Shown: positions 7,102 to 15,949, numbered from the stretch's first letter. The stretch: DNA of 50,788 bases from Eubacteriaceae bacterium (GCA_009782875.1 WRIE01000018.1:1-50788), one strand, 5' to 3'. A program made the numbers and translations. The notes: generated by a model from the letters alone, not told the origin.

Positions 7102-7503
7102 CTATGGAATGGGAATCTCTGACACTAAATCCGTCGACCCTTTGTATATCTGCGCAATGCCGCCAGAAAGTGTGAATATTATCCCTTCCCCCTCATCAAA
7201 GCGGGCTTTGAAACGAGGGCTTGACTCGACCATATACTCAATAACGGCAGGATCTTCTACTTGATGGGCTTTAGCGGCTATGCGGATCCATTCGCCTTCT
7301 GCCATTGTGCATAGCTCTACGTTGGGGTTGGCAAGGATCTGGCTGCAAACTTGTTTTGATTTCTCAGTCGTGAAGTAAAGCTTTCCCTCAAAGATGGAAA
7401 AACTTCCAAAAGGCCTGATCCGCGGCCTATTGTTTTCTTGGTCGATAGTCGCGATAAAGTAGTATCTTGCTTTGCCTTTGACAAAATCAAATATCTCTTG
7501 CAT
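7102..7503 (-). CDS. Pyridoxamine 5'-phosphate oxidase-like (PPOX-fold) flavin-binding protein
   Basis: 133 residues with the split-barrel PPOX pattern: a short helix (F-D-F-V-K), strand Y-F-I-A-T-I-D, P-R-I-R-P-F-G-S, then L-Y-F-T-T-E-K-S-K and a strand W-I-R-I-A-A-K-A. Small clostridial members bind FMN or F420-like cofactors and are often annotated as general-stress or nitroreductase-like proteins; the substrate cannot be told. The ATG at 7503 follows a GGAGGAG site. A single gene without partners. Confidence 0.8.
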   Translation of the reverse strand: MQEIFDFVKGKARYYFIATIDQENNRPRIRPFGSFSIFEGKLYFTTEKSKQVCSQILANPNVELCTMAEGEWIRIAAKAHQVEDPAVIEYMVESSPRFKARFDEGEGIIFTLSGGIAQIYKGSTDLVSEIPIP

Positions 7504-8145
7504 TTTTGCTTCTCCTCCATTCTTGATTCCATTATAATCTATAAAAGAAGAAAATTCTTCAATTTTTTAAAGTTCAATTCACTTTTTCTTCCTTTCTTGA
7601 AATTATGCAAGCTATCTTGCGCCACGTGATGTAAAAATCTTGCAAGCAACCCAATTGCTTGGCGTTCTATCGCCTCTGGCTTTCTATAACACTACCACTA
7701 AGATTATTAACAGCAATCGACTATTGATTCTGGCTTCCCAATAAAAGGGCGATTGGCTAGGGTGTGTTTTAAAAATAAAACCTATAACGCTAACTCGCAT
7801 ATTGGGGCCAAAGCGTTTATTTGGCAAACCAAATGGTGGAGGTTGCCCGCAATAAATTGGGGGCAGCGAGCTTCACGCATGGCAAATACAGCAAGCATGC
7901 GCAAGCAATTTAGGATAATAGCAAGGTTGCTGTGCGGCTATTTCTTTACTTTAGCTGAATTTTGGCATTGCAAAAGCAGCGCCTCAAAAAAAAAGGCAAC
8001 CACTCATTTCTACTGGGGCATTGCCAACAAAACCTGCAAATTCCTGGCGCCTCAAATATGCAAGCATTTGCCCTCCCGGCTAAACGCACAGCCACATCCA
8101 CTATTGCTTTGCTATGTTTTAAGTGTTTAGGCGCTTGGGCGTGAT
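7504..8145. other. Gene-free stretch
   Basis: About 640 bases between divergent genes. Open frames here (for example 7753-8130) start without ribosome binding sites and have no coherent domain composition. I see no repeats or RNA structure of note before the promoter at 8146. Confidence 0.5.
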
Positions 8146-8173
8146 TTGGCACTTAAGGCAAATATGATATAAT
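8146..8173 (+). promoter_or_regulatory. Promoter of the ABC-F gene
   Basis: TTGGCA (8146-8151) and a perfect TATAAT (8168-8173) are separated by 16 bases, placing transcription start about 30 bases before the ATG at 8209. Confidence 0.7.
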
Positions 8174-8208
8174 TGTTATTGCTAAAAAAACGCCAAAAAG
8201 GTGGTTTA

Positions 8209-9810
8209 ATGATACAAGTTACTGACCTGACTTTGAGCTTTGGCTCAAGTGTCCTTTTTAAAGATGTCGACTTGCTTTTTACAAAAGGCAATTGTTACGG
8301 GGTAATCGGAGCCAACGGCTCCGGGAAATCCACATTCCTTAAATTGCTTAATTCCGAGATGCCTCCATCAAAAGGCAATATCTATATTGACCCAGTGCTC
8401 AGGATGTCGGTGCTCAAGCAAGACCACTTCGAATTTGACGGCTACACCGCTCTGGAGACTGTTATTCTTGGCAATCCCAGGCTCTTTGAAGTAATGAAAG
8501 CCAGGGAAGCGATATATGCAAAAGAGGATTTCACAAATGAAGACGGCCTTGAAGCTGCAGAACTTGAAGCCGAGTTTGCCGAGCTTGACGGATGGGAAGC
8601 GGAGTCGGATGCAAGCAAACTCGTACAAGGCCTTGGCCTTGGCGAGGATGTCCTTGAAGAGCAGATGTCCAGTTTGCAGGAAAATGCCAAGATAAAAGTG
8701 CTTTTAGCCCAAGCATTGTTCGGCAACCCTGACATTGTGCTTTTGGATGAGCCTACAAACGGCCTTGACATTGCATGCATCGCATGGCTGGAAGAATTTC
8801 TAATAGGTTTTGAGGGCATCTTGATTGTTGTGTCCCATGACAGGCATTTCTTGAATTCTGTTTGCACACACATAGTCGACATAGACTACAGCCAAATTAA
8901 GATGTATGTAGGCAACTATGAGTTTTGGTATGAGTCAAGCCAGTTGATCCAAGCAATGCTCAGGCAGCAAAACAAGAAAAAAGAAGATAAAGCCAAAGAG
9001 CTAGTCAGCTTTATACAACGCTTTTCTGCCAACAAATCGAAATCAAGGCAAGCTTCCTCTAGAAAGAAAATGCTGGAAAAGCTGTCCATCGAAGAAATGC
9101 CTGCCTCATCTAGAAAATACCCTTTTATAGCTTATGAACAAGACAGGGAGGCCGGCAAGGAGATCCTTACCGTCGAAAACTTGACGAAAACTGCCAATGG
9201 GGAAAAAGTCATTGACAATGTCTCTTTTACAATCAAAAAAGGTGAAAAAGTAGCCTTTGTAGGAGAGTGGGACATTGCGAACACAACAATGCTCAAATTG
9301 CTGGCAGGGGAACTAGAACCGGACTCCGGCACAATCAAATGGGGAGTCAGCACCGTGCGCAGCTATTTTCCTGCAGACAACTCTGATTTCTTTGAAAACG
9401 AGAAATTAAGCATACTCAAATGGCTTGAGCAATACTCTAAGGACACTACAGAGACTTACTTGCGCAGTTTCCTTGGGAGGATGCTATTTTCCCAAGAGGA
9501 AGTATTTAAAGAAGTCAATGTGCTTTCCGGTGGGGAGAGAGTCAGATGCATGCTCTCCAGGATGATGATGTTTAAAGCCAACGTGCTGCTGTTTGACCAG
9601 CCTACCAACCATTTGGACTTGGAATCAATCACTGCCCTAAACAACGGTATTATCGCGTACAAAGGAACAGTGCTCTTCAGCTCCCATGACCATGAGTTTG
9701 TCCACACAATAGCGGACCGGATCATGGAGCTCAAGCCAAGCGGATTCGCAGACCGTCTTGGGCTATATGACGATTATCTGGAGGCAGAGGTCCTGGCTCC
9801 AGTGAAATGA
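8209..9810 (+). CDS. ABC-F family ATPase (YbiT-like) with one degenerate ATP site
   Basis: 533 residues with two ABC domains joined by a charged linker (residues about 245-310), no membrane segment, as in ribosome-associated ABC-F proteins. The second ATG-proximal start is chosen because GGTGG lies just upstream of 8209. Domain 1 has Walker A G-A-N-G-S-G-K-S-T (34-42), Q71, D180-E181 and H210. Its signature reads S-S-L-Q-E (154-158) instead of S-G-G-E; YbiT proteins also deviate here. Domain 2 has an intact signature L-S-G-G-E (439-443), but its Walker A is G-E-W-D-I-A-N-T-T (352-360, no Lys), its Q-loop reads Y-F-P-A-D, and the catalytic Glu is Gln (D463-Q464). All these losses fall in one composite site. 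Confidence 0.9.
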   Translation: MIQVTDLTLSFGSSVLFKDVDLLFTKGNCYGVIGANGSGKSTFLKLLNSEMPPSKGNIYIDPVLRMSVLKQDHFEFDGYTALETVILGNPRLFEVMKAREAIYAKEDFTNEDGLEAAELEAEFAELDGWEAESDASKLVQGLGLGEDVLEEQMSSLQENAKIKVLLAQALFGNPDIVLLDEPTNGLDIACIAWLEEFLIGFEGILIVVSHDRHFLNSVCTHIVDIDYSQIKMYVGNYEFWYESSQLIQAMLRQQNKKKEDKAKELVSFIQRFSANKSKSRQASSRKKMLEKLSIEEMPASSRKYPFIAYEQDREAGKEILTVENLTKTANGEKVIDNVSFTIKKGEKVAFVGEWDIANTTMLKLLAGELEPDSGTIKWGVSTVRSYFPADNSDFFENEKLSILKWLEQYSKDTTETYLRSFLGRMLFSQEEVFKEVNVLSGGERVRCMLSRMMMFKANVLLFDQPTNHLDLESITALNNGIIAYKGTVLFSSHDHEFVHTIADRIMELKPSGFADRLGLYDDYLEAEVLAPVK

Positions 9811-9841
9811 ATTGGATATCAAAAGAAAGGCGGTTCTAGTT

Positions 9842-10171
9842 ATGTATTGTGTGAAATGCGGGCAAAAGACAGAATTGTCTACCGCCAAGTTTTGCACCAG
9901 ATGCGGAGCCCAGCTAATAAGGCGGGAGCGCAAGGCGATAGCGCCACCCCAGGGGGAAGACAAAGCGAGCGCCCTCCTCATGCTTCTATGCTTTTTTTTC
10001 CCGGTTGTAGGGCTAATTTTATTTATCACCTATAATAGCGAATACCCTCAAAAATCCAAGTCATGTGGCATAGCCGCATTGATTGGCGGTTGCATTCTAG
10101 TCTTTTTAGCAATAGCGGTTTTTGTGTTGTTAGTCGTTAGTATCGCAGCCTATCGCTGGTATTGGTTCTAA
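9842..10171 (+). CDS. Zinc-ribbon membrane protein
   Basis: 109 residues beginning M-Y-C-V-K-C-G. Two C-x2-C pairs (residues 3-6 and 18-21) form a zinc ribbon, then a basic linker and two transmembrane helices (about 44-64 and 75-102). The ATG at 9842 is preferred to an upstream TTG at 9812 because the ribbon then starts at the N-terminus, as in related proteins. It lies 31 bases after the ABC-F gene, so probably in the same transcript, and is followed by a terminator. Function unknown. Confidence 0.75.
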   Translation: MYCVKCGQKTELSTAKFCTRCGAQLIRRERKAIAPPQGEDKASALLMLLCFFFPVVGLILFITYNSEYPQKSKSCGIAALIGGCILVFLAIAVFVLLVVSIAAYRWYWF

Positions 10172-10191
10172 GGCCGCAAAATTATTACATT

Positions 10192-10214
10192 GGCTGCGCT
10201 CGCAGCCTTTTTTT
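10192..10214 (+). terminator. Terminator after the ABC-F/zinc-ribbon pair
   Basis: GGCTGC (10192-10197), loop GCTC, GCAGCC (10202-10207), then T7. Confidence 0.8.
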
Positions 10215-10253
10215 GCCAATCAATTTGATTGATTGGCAAAAAAGGTTTACAAT
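10209..10253 (+). promoter_or_regulatory. Promoter and palindromic operator of the tetR-ABC exporter operon
   Basis: A perfect inverted repeat, GCCAATCAA-TTTGA-TTGATTGGC (10215-10237), extended by T6/A6 flanks, covers the -35 of a promoter TTGATT (10225-10230), 17 bases, TACAAT (10248-10253). TetR-family regulators usually bind such palindromes over their own promoter, so this is the likely autorepression site. The T/A flanks would also allow it to serve as a second terminator. Confidence 0.6.
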
Positions 10254-10285
10254 AAAGAATATTCGTTCAATTTTAGGAGTAGAAA

Positions 10286-10861
10286 TTGCAAGTCCAAAAA
10301 GCAGAAGTAAGGCGACGCATTGTTGCTGCTGCCACCGAGGAGTTTTATCTCCACGGTTACCAAAAAGCGTCCATGAGGCAAATAGCAACGTCTGCGCATC
10401 TTGCCACAGGCAATATTTATTCGTACTTCAAAAGCAAACTTGAATTGTTTAACAGCCTAATCGAAGAGACTTTAGCAGGTTTGAATGAGTTTATTTCCAA
10501 ACTGTACAAAAACCCAACCGGCGAGTCTATGTCGATGGACTCCATGCCCGATGAGATCTTTAATGTCTTTGCCATGAACCGGATGGCTTTCTTGATCTTG
10601 GTTGAAAGAAGCCCTGATTCCACCAAGTTTAAAAGCCAGCTTGCAGAATGGATATCAGAGCGTTTGGATGCCGACTACTTGCCCAGCGTCGCAACTGAAT
10701 GGCCGCCACAGCTGCCCAACTCTATCGCTTGGGCAATAGTGGAAGGCATTATCAATATCCTAAGGAGCTGTTCTGATGACGATGAGCTGACCAAAGCAAA
10801 CCTGCGATTGTTCTTGGATATAGTCATATCGCTGCCTAAAGAAAACCAGGAGAAGCCATGA
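10286..10861 (+). CDS. TetR/AcrR family transcriptional regulator
   Basis: 191 residues. The N-terminal helix-turn-helix is typical (R-R-R-I-V-A-A-A, F-Y-L-H-G-Y-Q-K-A-S-M-R-Q-I-A, then G-N-I-Y-S-Y-F-K-S-K). The C-terminal part is a helical ligand-binding and dimerisation domain. The start is a TTG at 10286, five bases after TAGGAG. Its stop overlaps the ATG of the ABC ATPase (ATGA), so the three genes form one operon. It probably represses its own promoter through the palindrome at 10215-10237 and senses a substrate of the exporter. Confidence 0.9.
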   Translation: MQVQKAEVRRRIVAAATEEFYLHGYQKASMRQIATSAHLATGNIYSYFKSKLELFNSLIEETLAGLNEFISKLYKNPTGESMSMDSMPDEIFNVFAMNRMAFLILVERSPDSTKFKSQLAEWISERLDADYLPSVATEWPPQLPNSIAWAIVEGIINILRSCSDDDELTKANLRLFLDIVISLPKENQEKP

Positions 10862-11559
10862 TGTTTGTTGAGTTCAAGGATGTCTACAAGACATACCATA
10901 TGGGGGAGATCAAGATCACAGCTTCAGATGGGGTCTCATTCTCTATTGGAGAAGGCGAGTTTGCTTTAATTGTCGGGGCCAGCGGGGCGGGCAAAACCAC
11001 AGTGCTCAACATACTCGGAGGCATTGACACCGCTGACAGCGGCTCTGTGCTTGTCGATGGCAAGGATGTCTTGAAGATGAACAGGAAAGAGCTGATCCAA
11101 TACCGCAGGCATGACATTGGTTTTGTTTTCCAATTTTACAATCTGATGCCGAACTTGACTGCCCTGGAAAATATCGAGCTTGCTACCCAAGTCACCCCAA
11201 AAGCGCTGGATCCATTGCAAACCCTCTCCAATGTGGGCTTGGCAGACAGGATGTCCAACTTTCCCTCCCAATTGTCTGGCGGGGAGCAGCAGCGTGTCTC
11301 CATTGCCAGGGCATTGGCGAAGAACCCAAAACTATTGCTTTGCGACGAGCCCACAGGCGCCCTTGACTACAACACAGGCAAGTCCATATTGCAGCTGCTA
11401 CATGAAACTTGCAGACAGATGAAGAAAACGGTAGTTTTAATCACCCACAATTCAATGATCAAACCCATTGCAGACAGGATCATCACCATGAAAAACAGCA
11501 AAGTCGAAGAGATATATATTAACAGCAATCCGGTCAGTGTCAATGATGTCGAATGGTAA
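10858..11559 (+). CDS. ABC transporter ATP-binding protein, MacB/LolD type
   Basis: 233 residues with Walker [11 protein letters not shown]-loop [10 protein letters not shown], signature L-S-G-G-E-Q-Q-R, Walker [13 protein letters not shown] and an H-loop in L-I-T-H-N. The F-x-F-Q-x-Y-N-L-M-P sequence and short length place it with ATPases that power FtsX-type mechanotransmission permeases. It overlaps tetR by four bases and precedes the large permease, its membrane partner. Confidence 0.95.
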   Translation: MMFVEFKDVYKTYHMGEIKITASDGVSFSIGEGEFALIVGASGAGKTTVLNILGGIDTADSGSVLVDGKDVLKMNRKELIQYRRHDIGFVFQFYNLMPNLTALENIELATQVTPKALDPLQTLSNVGLADRMSNFPSQLSGGEQQRVSIARALAKNPKLLLCDEPTGALDYNTGKSILQLLHETCRQMKKTVVLITHNSMIKPIADRIITMKNSKVEEIYINSNPVSVNDVEW

Positions 11560-11600
11560 GCTTGAGTTCTGTTTAAACAAAAAATGAGTGGCTTATTTTT

Positions 11601-14600
11601 ATGAAAAGCGCTTTGATCAAGGATATCCTTAGAGAAATATGGAAATCAAAGAACCGTTTTATCTCTATTATGGCGATAGTCGCTATCGGGACAGGTTTTT
11701 TCGCAGGGATAAAAGCTGCCAGGCCAGGCATGGTGGAAACTGCGCAGATCTACTATTCTGATTACAACTTGGCTGACTTGTTTATCAAGGGCACCATGGG
11801 CTTCACCCAGGAGGACTTGGAGCTTTCGCTGGCTGCCAATGATGCGCTAAATGCCCGGCTGGGCTACTCTGCGGATTTGTTTTTTGCCAACAAGCGCAGC
11901 GGCGCCAATGAAATAGCAAAGGTTATCTCTTTTGACCCAAATGGGCGGGAGGGCTACTTGAACATGCCTGTCTTAAAGGATGGCAGGATGCCCCGTAACA
12001 AAAATGAATGCGTTGTTGACCATTTGATTGGCAGGGGGTACGCCATAGGCTCCACCATCAGCCTGTATTTAGACGGGAAAGAGGATATAGAGAAAATCCT
12101 CTCTGTTTTCGACTTCACAATTGTTGGTTTAGTCTCGTCTCCTGAGTATGTCGCCTTTGGAAGGGGCAGGTCAAACATAGGCAACGGCAATGTTTCAGCT
12201 TTTATGTTTATCTGCGAGGAAGCATTTGCCTATGAGGCCCATACAGATTTATATGTCTCTTTTGCCACATCCTCCAACCTCAACTTCTACGATGCCCTAT
12301 ACAAAGACTACATGAAAACCCAAACTGCCGCATTTGAGGCAATTGGACAGGAGCGCTCCCCTTTGCGTTTGAAAGAAATCAAAGACGAAGCGCAAATTGA
12401 AATAAACGATGCCAAAAAAGATCTTCAAGACGGGTATGACGAATATTACGACGGAAAAGACACCTTTGACAAAGAAATTTCGATTGCACAGGCAAAGATC
12501 AGCACTGCAAGGTACGAGTTAAACGAACAGGTGAAGCTTTTGGCCGGGTTGCCCGCCACCTTGGCAGAAGCAGAAGAAGCTTATGCCCAAGGGTTGTTGG
12601 CATACCAGGAGGGGCTGGCAGCTTTTGAGGAAGGCATAGCAGAGTTCGAAGAGGGCTTGGCAGCGTACCAAGAAGGCAAAGACCAATTCGAAGTGGGTTT
12701 GGCTACATACAATGAAGGGCTCGCCGAATACTTGGAAAACTTGGTAGTGTACAACCAAGGGTTGGCTGTTTTTGAAGAGGAGAAAGCTGCCGCCTTGGCC
12801 GCCCTTGCCGGGCCCCAGGCAATCGTAGCAGAATTGGAAAAGGTTTCGGCTATGATTGGCGAAATCCAAAAATTGCATCTCTCGCCAAGCACTGAACAAG
12901 CAGAGCTGGTAGAAACACTGGCAAGCCAAATCGATTATGCCGTCCTAAGTATAGCGTTGGAAATGTCCACAGGCCCTTCCGTATCTATTGATATTCTTCA
13001 AACAGCCATTATTAGCGCAATCAATGGAGACGCTGCATCGCTAGGCATGCTCGGCAGTACCGCCCTCATGCTTGAACCATCCAGGCAAAGCATTATGGGC
13101 GAAATCGACGCGGGGATGGCAGCTCTGGCAGCAGCCCAATCAGAGCTGGATACAGGCAAAGCTCTCCTTGATGAAGCCAAATCCCAGCTGGATGAAGGTA
13201 AAAAAGAGTTGGATGGATCCGCGGCGCAGCTTGTCGAAACTGAACAGCAGCTGCAAGAAGCCTGGTCTGCTATCCAGGATGCAGAGGAAGAGCTGGTTTC
13301 AGGCAAAGAAGAGCTGGATGCGGCCCCGGAGCAATTGGAGTTGCTGCGAAAAACCATTGCAGAAGCTCCAGCCATGGTGGCAGAAGCCCAAAAGCAAATT
13401 GATGAAGGGCAAAAAAAACTGGATGAGGAAAGGGCGAAAGGATTAAAGACACTTGCTGAAGCCTTGGAAAAACTTGAAGATGGCAGGATTGAAATTGCAG
13501 ACGCCATCAAAGAGCTTGAAGATTTAAAAGAGCCTAAATGGTATGTCATGGAGCGCAAGAGCAGCCCTGGATACAGCGATTTTATCGACGACACCGATAA
13601 AATCGACAAAGTAGCAACTGTTTTTCCCGTATTCTTTATTCTAATTGCCGCATTAGTTTGCTCCACAACTATGGCCAGGATGGTAGAGGAGCAAAGAGGG
13701 CAGCTGGGGACATTGAAAACCATGGGATACACAAACCGGGAAATTTTGTCCAAGTATGTGGCATACGCCCTGGCAGCAAGCTTGTCCGGGTGCGCCATAG
13801 GCTTGTCAATCGGGTATGCGGTGTTGCCGAGGGTAATTTTTGACGCCTACAAAATCATGTACATATACCCGGATCTAGCGCAGCGGGTCCATTGGGATTA
13901 TATCGCCTACTGCACAGCCGTTTCAGCTATTGTGACGGTGTCCAGCGCTTGCTCCGTGTGTTTGAAAGAGCTCGATAGCGAGCCAGCCTCGCTTTTAAGG
14001 CCTAAAGCCCCCACAATCGGGTCAAAAATCATGCTTGAGAAGATAACTCCACTTTGGAAGAGATTAGGTTTCCTTCAGAAGGTCACTGCGCGCAATATTT
14101 TCCGTTACAAGAAAAGAATAGCCATGTCTGTTGTCGGCATTGCCGGAAGCTGCGCTTTGATCCTGGCAGCCTACGGGCTGCGCCATTCAATTAATTCTAT
14201 AGTTGAGCGGCAATACAAGGACATCTTTGTCTATGATGTGATCGGGATATTTGATGATGGCCTTTCTTATGAGCAGCTGGAAGGGCTCAAAAAAGAGCTC
14301 ATTGGCATATCCGGCATGGAGGAACACATGCTGGCAAGGTATGCGAAATTCGATGTGCTGAAAAACGACGGGGCAAGGGAAGACCACTTTATCATAGTGC
14401 CTGATGAGCCAGAGTTCTTTTCTACCTTTATCAGATTGCATGAAAGGCAAAGCAAACAACCGGTCGCCCTATCAGATGAAGGGGTTGTCATCACAGAAAA
14501 ACTGTCCAGGATTCTAGGAGCCAAAGAAGGCAGCTACATAACCGTTTTTGAGGATGATATCCAAACCCGGGTCAAGGTCATAGGTATCGTTGAGAACTAT

Positions 14601-15197
14601 GTGATGAATTATGTATACTTTACGCCAAGCGGGTACAGCCAAGCTTTTGGCAAACCGGCGGCATATAATGCCTTTTATGCCAAGTATTCTGGGGAGCGGG
14701 ATCGCTTCTCGGAAGAAGTGTTGAAAATCGAGGATATCTTGGCGTTGTCTTTTACTGCAAGCAGTGGCGCCCAATTCAGCGATATGGTCGCTAGCCTCTC
14801 AATCATTGTTGGAGTAATAATTGCGGCTTCTGGGGCTCTGTCCCTTGTTGTGCTCTACAACTTGGCTACAATCAACATCTCCGAGCGGATCCGGGAGATA
14901 GCCACGATAAAAGTCTTAGGATTCACCGACTGGGAAGTGTCCTCATACATTAACAGGGAAAATATGGCTTCTTGTTTTATCGGCATTGTTGTCGGCGTTT
15001 TGGCGGGCATACCTTTTGAGCGGTTTATTGTCGAAACCATCGAAGTCAACATTGTCATGTTCGCCCCTGACCTTAACGCTATGAGCTTTGTGATGGCTAT
15101 AAGCTTGACGATGCTCTTTACCCTGATAGTCAACATCATATTACACTTTACACTAATGAATGTGCCCATGTCAGAATCTTTGAAATCAGTGGAATAA
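11601..15197 (+). CDS. FtsX-like ABC permease with a very long extracellular coiled coil
   Basis: 1198 residues. A transmembrane helix lies near 20-42, and a MacB-like periplasmic-type domain follows to about 260. Residues about 260-640 are a highly charged coiled coil. The first arm holds nine or ten near-identical heptads of the form Y/F-x-E-G-L-A-x (about residues 330-400); the returning arm has L-D-E-x-K-x-x-L repeats. Then come three FtsX helices (about 675-800), a second extracellular domain, and three more helices at the C-terminus (about 1060-1190). No ATPase domain. Partner of the ATPase at 10858. Such permeases do not move substrate through a channel but transmit force to the outer domain. 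The cargo or target is unknown; TetR control suggests an antimicrobial-peptide or lipid response. Confidence 0.9.
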   Translation: MKSALIKDILREIWKSKNRFISIMAIVAIGTGFFAGIKAARPGMVETAQIYYSDYNLADLFIKGTMGFTQEDLELSLAANDALNARLGYSADLFFANKRSGANEIAKVISFDPNGREGYLNMPVLKDGRMPRNKNECVVDHLIGRGYAIGSTISLYLDGKEDIEKILSVFDFTIVGLVSSPEYVAFGRGRSNIGNGNVSAFMFICEEAFAYEAHTDLYVSFATSSNLNFYDALYKDYMKTQTAAFEAIGQERSPLRLKEIKDEAQIEINDAKKDLQDGYDEYYDGKDTFDKEISIAQAKISTARYELNEQVKLLAGLPATLAEAEEAYAQGLLAYQEGLAAFEEGIAEFEEGLAAYQEGKDQFEVGLATYNEGLAEYLENLVVYNQGLAVFEEEKAAALAALAGPQAIVAELEKVSAMIGEIQKLHLSPSTEQAELVETLASQIDYAVLSIALEMSTGPSVSIDILQTAIISAINGDAASLGMLGSTALMLEPSRQSIMGEIDAGMAALAAAQSELDTGKALLDEAKSQLDEGKKELDGSAAQLVETEQQLQEAWSAIQDAEEELVSGKEELDAAPEQLELLRKTIAEAPAMVAEAQKQIDEGQKKLDEERAKGLKTLAEALEKLEDGRIEIADAIKELEDLKEPKWYVMERKSSPGYSDFIDDTDKIDKVATVFPVFFILIAALVCSTTMARMVEEQRGQLGTLKTMGYTNREILSKYVAYALAASLSGCAIGLSIGYAVLPRVIFDAYKIMYIYPDLAQRVHWDYIAYCTAVSAIVTVSSACSVCLKELDSEPASLLRPKAPTIGSKIMLEKITPLWKRLGFLQKVTARNIFRYKKRIAMSVVGIAGSCALILAAYGLRHSINSIVERQYKDIFVYDVIGIFDDGLSYEQLEGLKKELIGISGMEEHMLARYAKFDVLKNDGAREDHFIIVPDEPEFFSTFIRLHERQSKQPVALSDEGVVITEKLSRILGAKEGSYITVFEDDIQTRVKVIGIVENYVMNYVYFTPSGYSQAFGKPAAYNAFYAKYSGERDRFSEEVLKIEDILALSFTASSGAQFSDMVASLSIIVGVIIAASGALSLVVLYNLATINISERIREIATIKVLGFTDWEVSSYINRENMASCFIGIVVGVLAGIPFERFIVETIEVNIVMFAPDLNAMSFVMAISLTMLFTLIVNIILHFTLMNVPMSESLKSVE

Positions 15198-15346
15198 ACA
15201 ATGTTACTACAGTTATTGCCTCATAGAACTTAACATAAAAGACATGTGCTTCGTTCAGCGTAGCGTCTCGAAGACGTGGCGATTTTTGGAATTTCCTAAA
15301 AAAGCCCATGCGCTCTATTTTGAAGCAGGCGGCTTTGTGCATTTGC
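15198..15346. other. Intergenic region before toxin-antitoxin locus 2
   Basis: No gene is supported here. The part next to 15340 (CTTTGTGCATTTGC) aligns with the sequence upstream of the locus 1 promoter, so the duplicated unit extends this far. Confidence 0.4.
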
Positions 15347-15375
15347 TTGGCACATCTTGGTGTGGATAATATATC
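15347..15375 (+). promoter_or_regulatory. Toxin promoter, locus 2
   Basis: TTGGCA (15347-15352), 17 bases, TATATC (15370-15375). The -10 box and the following bases CAAGC match the locus 1 promoter (1007-1035 on the minus strand), as does the 5' leader that follows (TAGGG, then GGCTGG). Confidence 0.6.
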
Positions 15376-15454
15376 CAAGCAGGCTTAGGGAAGTTTTTTG
15401 TGGCTGGATCCTCTTTCCATTTTTTCTCCCATAATTGGAAAGGGGCGAAAGCTT

Positions 15455-15520
15455 ACGACAAAGTTTGAAAAGGCGATACTTTTCATTGCGAGGGCGACTT
15501 TGATCATAAAAGCTGCTTGA
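15455..15520 (+). pseudogene. Hol-Tox-like toxin, second copy, ACG in place of ATG
   Basis: Reads T-T-K-F-E-K-A-I-L-F-I-A-R-A-T-L-I-I-K-A-A and stops at a TGA. It aligns with the locus 1 toxin (F-E-K-A-I-L-F-I-A against Y-D-A-I-I-L-A-I-A). A GGAAAGGGG site precedes an ACG codon at 15455; changing C to T would give ATG-ACA-AAG, so the start seems lost by one transition. The protein is shorter than locus 1; after a -1 shift another frame reads on to a TAA at about 15534, where the locus 1 toxin also ends. Either a weakly translated toxin or a decayed copy. Confidence 0.45.
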
Positions 15521-15526
15521 GCTTGC

Positions 15527-15622
15527 AATAAAATAAGCCGTCTGCCCGGCTAGAAGTCTGTGGATCCAGCTGCATGCCCAAAGGCTTGCTCTTGCCAGGT
15601 GTTAGCAGCACCTGGCTTTTAC
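15527..15622 (-). ncRNA. Candidate antisense RNA of locus 2 (degenerate)
   Basis: By comparison with locus 1, a minus-strand RNA would start near 15622 after TCTAAT (15634-15629) and end at a short stem AGCCG / CGGCT followed by TATTTTATT (about 15550-15527). The promoter has lost about 16 bases between the conserved CTAGCATAAA and TAATAGCAG blocks, and about 65 bases of RNA body are missing relative to locus 1. Existence rests on homology only. Confidence 0.35.
15594..15620 (+). terminator. Terminator of toxin mRNA, locus 2
   Basis: GCCAGGTG (15594-15601), 7-base loop, CACCTGGC (15609-15616), then TTTT. Same stem and loop size as the terminator of locus 1; the preceding bases TCCAGCTGCA-GCCC are also shared. 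Confidence 0.75.
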
Positions 15623-15949
15623 ACTGCTATTAGATTTATGCTAGCACATTATCTAATAATACTACTCAAGTTTCCCATTTGAAGAATAATTGTAAAATTA
15701 GATTCGTTCTTTTCGTTATAATTTGGGACAATGCTAAAGCATTTTAACAAGAGCATCGGCATGTCCCCAAAATGGCGGATCCATCCATTTTCATGTCTGG
15801 TTTTCGCATATGCCAGCCGGCATGGGCTCAATTTACTGACAAACAATGCTTGCGCATTCAATTCGGAATTTATTGCTTTGATAGTAGGCATTATGATATA
15901 TTAAAATCCATAATTAACAATTAGCAAATAGCAAAAACGGAGGAGCTTA

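Noticed and set aside
7753-8130. 125-residue open frame
   Set aside because: No ribosome binding site, unnatural composition (clusters of Lys, Cys and Trp), and no coherent hydrophobic or domain pattern.
12584-12793. CRISPR array suggested by evenly spaced repeats
   Set aside because: The repeats are 21 bases, imperfect, in frame and encode heptads of a coiled coil; there are no spacers and no cas genes.
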